A DNA stretch of 64,000 nucleotides, from the NCBI RefSeq assembly GCF_000247695.1, contig NW_004624730.1, positions 31,448,401 through 31,512,400 on the forward strand, in the 5' to 3' direction. The notes beneath the pieces are model-generated. The model made no database searches. It had not been told where the DNA came from and saw only the letters and a program-made list of their open reading frames with translations. The stretch's first letter is position 1. Each line of letters starts with the position of its first letter. The position numbers and the translations under genes are program-made. Of this stretch, positions 58,223-64,000 are shown piece after piece. Source of the DNA: Heterocephalus glaber. Taxonomy: Eukaryota; Chordata; Mammalia; Rodentia; Bathyergidae.

Positions 58223-59071
58223 AGGAATCAGTCACAATCTTGTAGTGGTAATTTAGCTGAGATAGGATAGTAAACTAAAGGATTTGTCACTGTAGAGATA
58301 AAAGAAAGTGGATTCAAGAAATGTCTGATGGACAACTCACAAGTCTCAAAAGTTGATGAAAAGGTAATGAAGGAGAGGATTCATCGAGAATAACTTCCAT
58401 TGTTATAGATTGCAAAATTGGGTAGATGTAGTCTTGCACACAATTATGGAATAATGAAAGTCAGGTTTTGAGGGAAATGCAAATTTCTTCTTGGGTATGA
58501 TGACCTAAAGCAATGATTCCTTATCTTGTTTCCAGAGGTAAGCCAGATCTTAGGCTTGGAAGCCATTAACACACAAAGAAGTTGGATTCTCATGACAAAG
58601 AATTATTTAACTTTACAACAAGAATATAACATAAAGATTCTCCCTAGTTATTCTCCAGAAGAAAGTAAGGTCATTTATTTGGGAGTCATGAAAAGGTACT
58701 AGACAGATCTTCTGAGGATGTTAGAGCCTAAATTGACATTCATATCCAGCATTGAGTATTATCTTGACCCTCATGTTAGAATGAAGTGTACAAGAAAGAC
58801 AGCAATAAATGAAGTCCTGGCCTATGTATGAATTAGAGTAGGTCCATTCTGTGATCACCTTCCCAGTGTGTAAACATATGACCAGAATGGACACACTTGG
58901 TAGTTGTCAGAAACTCCACATTGATTGGCGTGTGGAGCAGAGTTACCAAAGCCATGTGAAAAGTCCTGAAAATCGAATCCCTATGCCAGACCAATATCAT
59001 TAATCAAAAACATTACCACAGTTTTTAAAGACAGATATTAATGCTGCTGTTAAAAGATTAAAAGATGTGGA
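58223..59071. other. unassigned sequence
   Basis: No gene or named repeat recognised. Confidence 0.4.
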
Positions 59072-59188
59072 TGGACTGGGAATTTAGCTCAGTGGTTCCG
59101 CTGCTTGCCCTGCAAGCACAAGGACCCGAGTTCAATCCCGGGTACCAAAAATAAATAAATAAATAAATAAACAAACAAATGAATAAAT
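59072..59188 (+). mobile_element. ID-type SINE with (AAAT)n tail and target-site duplication
   Basis: GGACTGGGAATTTAGCTCAGTGG, CGCTGCTTGCCCTGCAAGCACAAGG, CCGAGTTCAATCCCGGGTACC, then an AAAT repeat tail. AAAAGATGTGGA at 59060-59071 recurs with one change at 59189-59200. Confidence 0.92.
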
Positions 59189-59200
59189 AAAAGATATGGA

Positions 59201-60561
59201 ATGGAAGTCCTCATCACCCCAGGTATTTTGAGATATAACACTCAACTCTAAACACCCCTATCTTTGCTATGTTATTCTGGGGCTGGGGCTGGTCCTCTGA
59301 AAAACACAATTTGGATTTCATCTGCCTCTTTGTTTTTCTACCTATTAGGGGTGCTGGAAAAGATTGCAAGGCTGTTTGCTCAGTGAGAACTTTCTTTATC
59401 ATGTGTTAACACCTGAAAGAGGCACAAAAGAGGTCTGACAATAAATACCATGTATCACCTTAAACCAAGAGATCCACTTTATAGAAAAGGAGATATGACA
59501 ATGGGCATGATATTCACTCATCCTGTACACAGGCTCTGCCAACCAGTAGCTGTCAACCTGAGAGAATAACAGAACCATCTTTCCACAGTGCAGCTGAGAC
59601 ATCAAATGGAGATGACACTGTAAGAAGGAGGCACCAACCTCTAGGTTGGAACCACACACTCTACTACAATGACCATTCTGTAGTACTGAGTCATATATTG
59701 GGCCAGTGGCCAAGAGATAAAAAGTAAGAAGGGCTTCACTTACCCTCTCTCTAAGAGATTCACCTGGGGAATGTACCACCACAATTTTAGATATTAGGGG
59801 TCTAGGATCTCTAATTCCCAAAAATAAAATTTTTCCATAAGAAGATAAAACAAAATTTCCTTTAATACTGGGTTATGGCCACTACCTGCTCATTTCAGTT
59901 CCACTGTATCAAAAATTAAAAGGTGAGGAAAAAGAGTTAAAATCTGACAAAAAAAAAAAAAAAGAAGAAAGAACAGGAAAAAAATCTGACAAGAGTGATC
60001 AACTCTGGTCACCAGCAGGATATATAGAAGCTGTTATACAACACTGAAAGAGAAGAATATGTTTGGCCCTCAGGGAATCCACTGAGGTATCTCTGGGTAC
60101 TCTCCAGCACAGTTTTGAATATTAAATGAAGATGGACAAATCCAGCAAACAAAGCACACAAAAGCCAGGTTTACTTTGATGAGGAGAATGGATATTAAGG
60201 GAGAAATAATGAAAATAAGTTACAGCTTCAAGATCAGATACAGCCCCTGAAGCTGTAGTTTATCCTATTAACATTCATCTTTTCAGATTTTCCAAGAAAA
60301 GAGACCAAAATGAATCTTGGTGCAATTATTCTTCAACGTGGCTAACTTAACATATGAAACAAATGGATCTGAACAGCACAATGGATCCATTTAGACTTCT
60401 TTCTAGAGAAGCCTTTCATTCCCCCAGATGACTGATGAATTTGTTAGCCACTAGGGTATTACATCTACATTACTCCGGAAGTGCCAAACAGAACCTCTTT
60501 GCCCTAGATTTCTCCAGTTCTACTTCAGTGGCTGGTTAAGACAGTACACAAAGGACTGCTG
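59201..60561. other. unassigned sequence with an open minus-strand stretch
   Basis: 59399-59821 is open for 140 codons on the minus strand. The product reads YWLAEPVYRMSEYHAHCHIS and FKVIHGIYCQTSFVPLSG. I cannot match it to a host protein. It may come from an ancient repeat (LTR/ERV), since the local base composition is richer in C+G than the neighbours. The rest shows nothing. Confidence 0.35.
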
Positions 60562-60960
60562 CATTAGTTACTTTTCACTCATTGCTGGGACAAAATACCT
60601 CACATCCAAAGTTGAAGAGGAAAGGTGTTTATTTGGCTTACAGTTTGTAGCTGTTTTAGTCAATAATTGGACAACTCCAAAGCAGGGATTACAAACAGAC
60701 ATGGCCAAGCAGAAACAACATGGTGTGCACAAGGTAGCAAAGGTAACAAGGGAGTTTAACAGCATCCTTCTGCCCCTTTTATCTTATTCAGACTACTGGG
60801 ATTAGGGCAGCGCCAAACTAATCACTCATGTGTGGTGGTTTAGTAATCACGTGCCCTTAACCCCAGCATCACACATTACAGATTCAACTACCTTTGAAAA
60901 AGAAAGTTCCACCTCATCTGCTTGAGGTTTTGTAGGGGACATCTAAACAGAAACCAATAC
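60562..60960 (-). mobile_element. MaLR-type solo LTR (MT/ORR1/MST-like)
   Basis: CATTAGTTACTTTTCACTC, GAGGAAAGGTGTTTATTTGGCTTACAGTTTG, CTGCCCCTTTTATCTTATTCAGACTACTGG, CATCACACATTACAGATTC, GGGGACATCTAAACAG. Close to the copy at 47170-47560: both share the CCCCTTTTATCTTAT..CAGACTAC block. Same orientation. Confidence 0.8.
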
Positions 60961-63900
60961 AACTGCCTCATCACCTCAGTTCAGCACAACTCTGATGAAC
61001 GATCTCAGTTCCAGCTCACCCACTAGATCTGCAAGGGCCTCTGAAACAAATGCATCACAGCTATGCCAGTGTCTCCTTTTTCACAGTCCTGCTTCCTTCA
61101 TTTCTTTCTAATCACTCCTAGAATACCTCACCATAAACTTCTTATGTACAAATCTCTGTCTGTTTCCAGAAAATCCATCCTAACAACCATAGCTGACTTT
61201 GTAATAAACACTGATGCCAGATGAGAATGCATTGAAGATTGGTTGGAAAATGAAAAAAAATTAAGTATAATTTGGCTAAATAAAAGGAAAGAATAAGAGC
61301 AGTAGCTAGAGGAAAAAGTACTTCAATAACCTCATTTGTAAAATGGACATAATAATAGCACTATACCACAAAGATATTTTACTCTTTTGTTACAGAATGG
61401 AAGGATAATATTGCTATACTTCATATAGTATGTTTTTATTAATTGTAATTTTATCAATTAGAAAATTGAAGTACAGAAAAGTGATAACTTGTTCAAAACT
61501 TTAGCCATATTCAGGTGGAAGCCAGGATACAAACTCTGGCAAATCTGATTGTGGAGTCTGTACAAAGGCCCACCCCTTCCCAATGCTTATTCAGAAGACA
61601 AGAGAGATTGCCCTAGGGGTAAACAGAAGCTGGCTTACAGTGCTATGCAAAACCTATAAGCATGTCTCTTTCCATACATTGCTCGGTAATGTCCTACTGG
61701 TAGCCTGAAATTGGCCATGGTGAAAGTATTTACACCATAAAAATCAGCAAGTTCTATGAGTCAGGAATATTTTTCTCAATTTCAGAAAAAGAAAAACATA
61801 CCAGGACACAAATTGGCCTTGAACAAAAAGGAAGTCTTCACAACTGTAATAAAAAAGAACAAAGAAAAATGAGTGTAAATTCACAAAAATAAGTAGTGTC
61901 AGTGACAGAAAATGAATGTTATGTCTATTTTCTCTTTACAGAAGACAGTAAGGTCATCTACTAAGAGTTGGGGGACAAGTGTGATAAATCAGGTGACTAT
62001 GTGGAAGATCTTTATCCCATGGTATAGCTCCTGTAATACTAAGCAGGTATTATAGTTATTATCAAACATACCCTTGATAGTTCATAGTTTGACCATAATC
62101 ATTAAAAAATATAAAATTCTCATTACAGAGTGTGATTTAATTATCTTTAATAAATCCTTTTCTTTTACAAATCCAGAATTAAAGAATTCCTTCAAGTATT
62201 ATTGCATATAAACTATCCTTAAACCATATGGATCCCACGTGATTCATTATTAGACTTAAAGTTTTATGTCTCAGATAGAAAAAATAAATATAAGCAGCTT
62301 TTCTTCAGAATTTTACAAAGGCTTATTTTTGTCAGGTATCAGAAAAGTTACTCTTTCTCATATTCATCTCAGTGATGCTGAAGGTGCGTGTGTGGAGGGG
62401 TTGCCCTGTATCTCTTTCCTTTAATAATTAACAGCAAGATCTGCAAGTGAAAGAAATCTGCATTGTATAGTTTGGTGGAAAAGGAAATAAACAAGAAGGA
62501 AAAAGATTGAAAAACTATGGCTGTCTGTCAAGCATATTAGACGAAAGAGAAGCTCCAGGCCAGATTTAAGAAGAAATTAAATTGATGTTAATCGCTACAA
62601 CCTGTTGAACAGTGGAATGAGCAAAAAGATGCCACAGGCTGACTGAGAAGTGACTGGAGTCTCAGCAGGTAGCAATAAAGGAATGGAGCCTTCCTTCCAA
62701 GGTAAATGGTACATAACCTGCACACACACCTGATCCAGGTCACCAGCTCTAACACTCACTGCTGTATGTGACTGTCTTTGAGTTCTATGGGCTCTGAGAT
62801 AATCATACAATATAAGCAGTATATGACTTGTCGAAGTCAGTAAAAATGACATGAAAACTTGCTAATCTAGTATGTCATCTACAATTGTTTTTTAAAAGAA
62901 TTCAGTGTTTAAAAGTTATGCCAGATGCATTTGATTGAAAATTTGTACATAAGTACGCCATTTCTAATAATTTTAGGAAGAGAGCAACAAATCTTGGGAA
63001 AAGAAAATCTTTATGTAATTCTTAATCCTGTAACATTTTGTCAATGCAGTCTATAACTTTTTAAGTGAGATATTATTAACTTCACAATTATAAATCAGAG
63101 TAGAATTTAATACGAAGAAGAAAAAATAAGCTTTGTCATCCAAAGACTAAATTACATCTAAAGTTTCCAACTGCAAGTGTAGACATACCCAAATAGTTAT
63201 AAACCTTTTTGTCAGAGAAGACAGTTCTTTTAGGAACAGAAAAAAATCATAATATAAAGATTATAGTTGCTATTTTTATGGTTTGTTCAATGACTAATCT
63301 GATTCACAAATAGGATACACTCTGAAAAGTCAGCCCTAGTGCCATTACATTCCTCACAATACCAAGTCTATACACATTTGCTTATATAATGATACAGCAA
63401 AAGCAATGTAAGTATTTTTAAAATATAAATTTAGTGCAAAGAAATGGCAAATCTATAAGTAAAATCAAGAACTGAAAGACAACTAAGAGAAAATAATCCT
63501 AAGATATAAAATAGTACAAGTTTATCTAGACAACTGGTGGCTCAGGTGAGGAGTATTTCTGTACAGCTCTTCCTGTTACACCTTGCATTCGCCTTTCATG
63601 AATGTAAAATTCCTCTTCTGTATAATGTATTTATTCACAAAGGAAGGATTTAAATGACCCCTTCGTAGGGTCACTTACAAATTTTGCTGGGCTCTGCAAC
63701 TGCAGCCAGCCAATGACAGAAATACAGTATATAAAAAGATAACTACAACACAACGTATAAACACAGCGTTCATTTTAAGTACAGATAAGATCAAAGATAG
63801 TGGCATGAGGTCAAAGTAGCCTGGATGGGTTCCATAATTTCATGTGGATGGATGATAAGCGCACATAGTTGCCTATTCTATTTAGCTAAAAAGCATATCT

Positions 63901-64000
63901 TCTAAAGTCTTGCCTATAATACTAATAGAGTGTAATGCTTGATGCTTAATATTAAAACTAATGTACCCAAACAACTACAAAGGGTAGAATCAATTTGACC
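60961..64000. other. 3 kb of mostly unassigned AT-rich sequence
   Basis: Faint MIR-like strings occur at 61320-61390 (CATTTGTAAAATGGACATAATAATAGCAC) and 61445-61565 (GTACAGAAAAGTGATAACTTG, GGATACAAACTC). No gene recognised. A cluster of promoter-like motifs at 63655-63740 is discussed under findings. Confidence 0.45.

Noticed and set aside
59072..59188. Possible tRNA gene (A-box and B-box present)
   Set aside because: The box motifs belong to an ID SINE: it has an A-rich tail and target duplication, and the acceptor and anticodon stems do not pair.
1..64000. A hidden new gene system or operon
   Set aside because: All longer coding traces are retroelement or retrocopy remnants. I see no group of conserved genes, RNA gene array or structured locus beyond mobile-element layers.

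Overview
This is mammalian nuclear DNA with eukaryotic repeats throughout and no bacterial or phage gene organisation. The repeat content points to a rodent: tRNA-derived ID-type SINEs with the core TTTAGCTCAGTGG...CCTGCCTCG...GGTCCCGAGTT, B1 (7SL-derived) monomers, B1+ID dimers (B1-dID type), MaLR/ERVL LTRs and rodent-style L1s. I saw no B2 or B4, so the mix fits a squirrel-related or beaver-like lineage better than a mouse or rat. That placement is from memory of SINE families, not from a search.

I find no intact host gene. No open reading frame looks like a conserved host protein, and the longer frames are L1 coding remnants, microsatellite read-through or chance. The window looks like an AT-rich intergenic region or the inside of a very large intron. 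The only host-gene trace is a decayed, intron-less KRAB zinc-finger 5' end (about 51342-51690).

Layout. 1-165: 3' tail of an L1. 0.5-10 kb: AT-rich unique sequence with ID elements, an MLT1 LTR, a Tigger-like MITE, a B1-ID dimer and L2 relics. 10.17-11.83 kb: rearranged L1 with a 5' inversion, followed by a MaLR LTR. 12.7-17.1 kb: SINEs, MIR relics and an MLT1 LTR. 18-25.9 kb: L1 3' ends, MaLR/MLT1 LTRs and an MLT2-like LTR. 26.4-31.8 kb: a long minus-strand L1 (ORF2 then ORF1, read right to left) broken by a 346-bp Tigger-type transposon and by an internal deletion with filler, followed by two plus-strand L1M 3' ends. 33.2-42.2 kb: MLT2-like LTR, ID and B1-ID SINEs, MIR relics, L1 fragments. 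42.77-46.2 kb: a MaLR/MLT1-like LTR split by a 5'-truncated 3.0-kb L1 with a 17-bp target-site duplication. 47-51 kb: B1, two same-orientation MaLR LTRs, another MaLR LTR, an ID. 51.3-54.3 kb: KRAB retropseudogene, L1 3' ends, two IDs, a hAT fragment. 54.3-64 kb: mostly unassigned AT-rich DNA with an L2 relic, a B1, an ID, a MaLR LTR and MIR traces.

Nothing here forms a working gene system. The value of the window is its record of mobile-element history: nested insertions, target-site duplications, inversion scars and ID copies that still carry clear flanking repeats. Repeat family names are by recognition and should be read as class-level calls.
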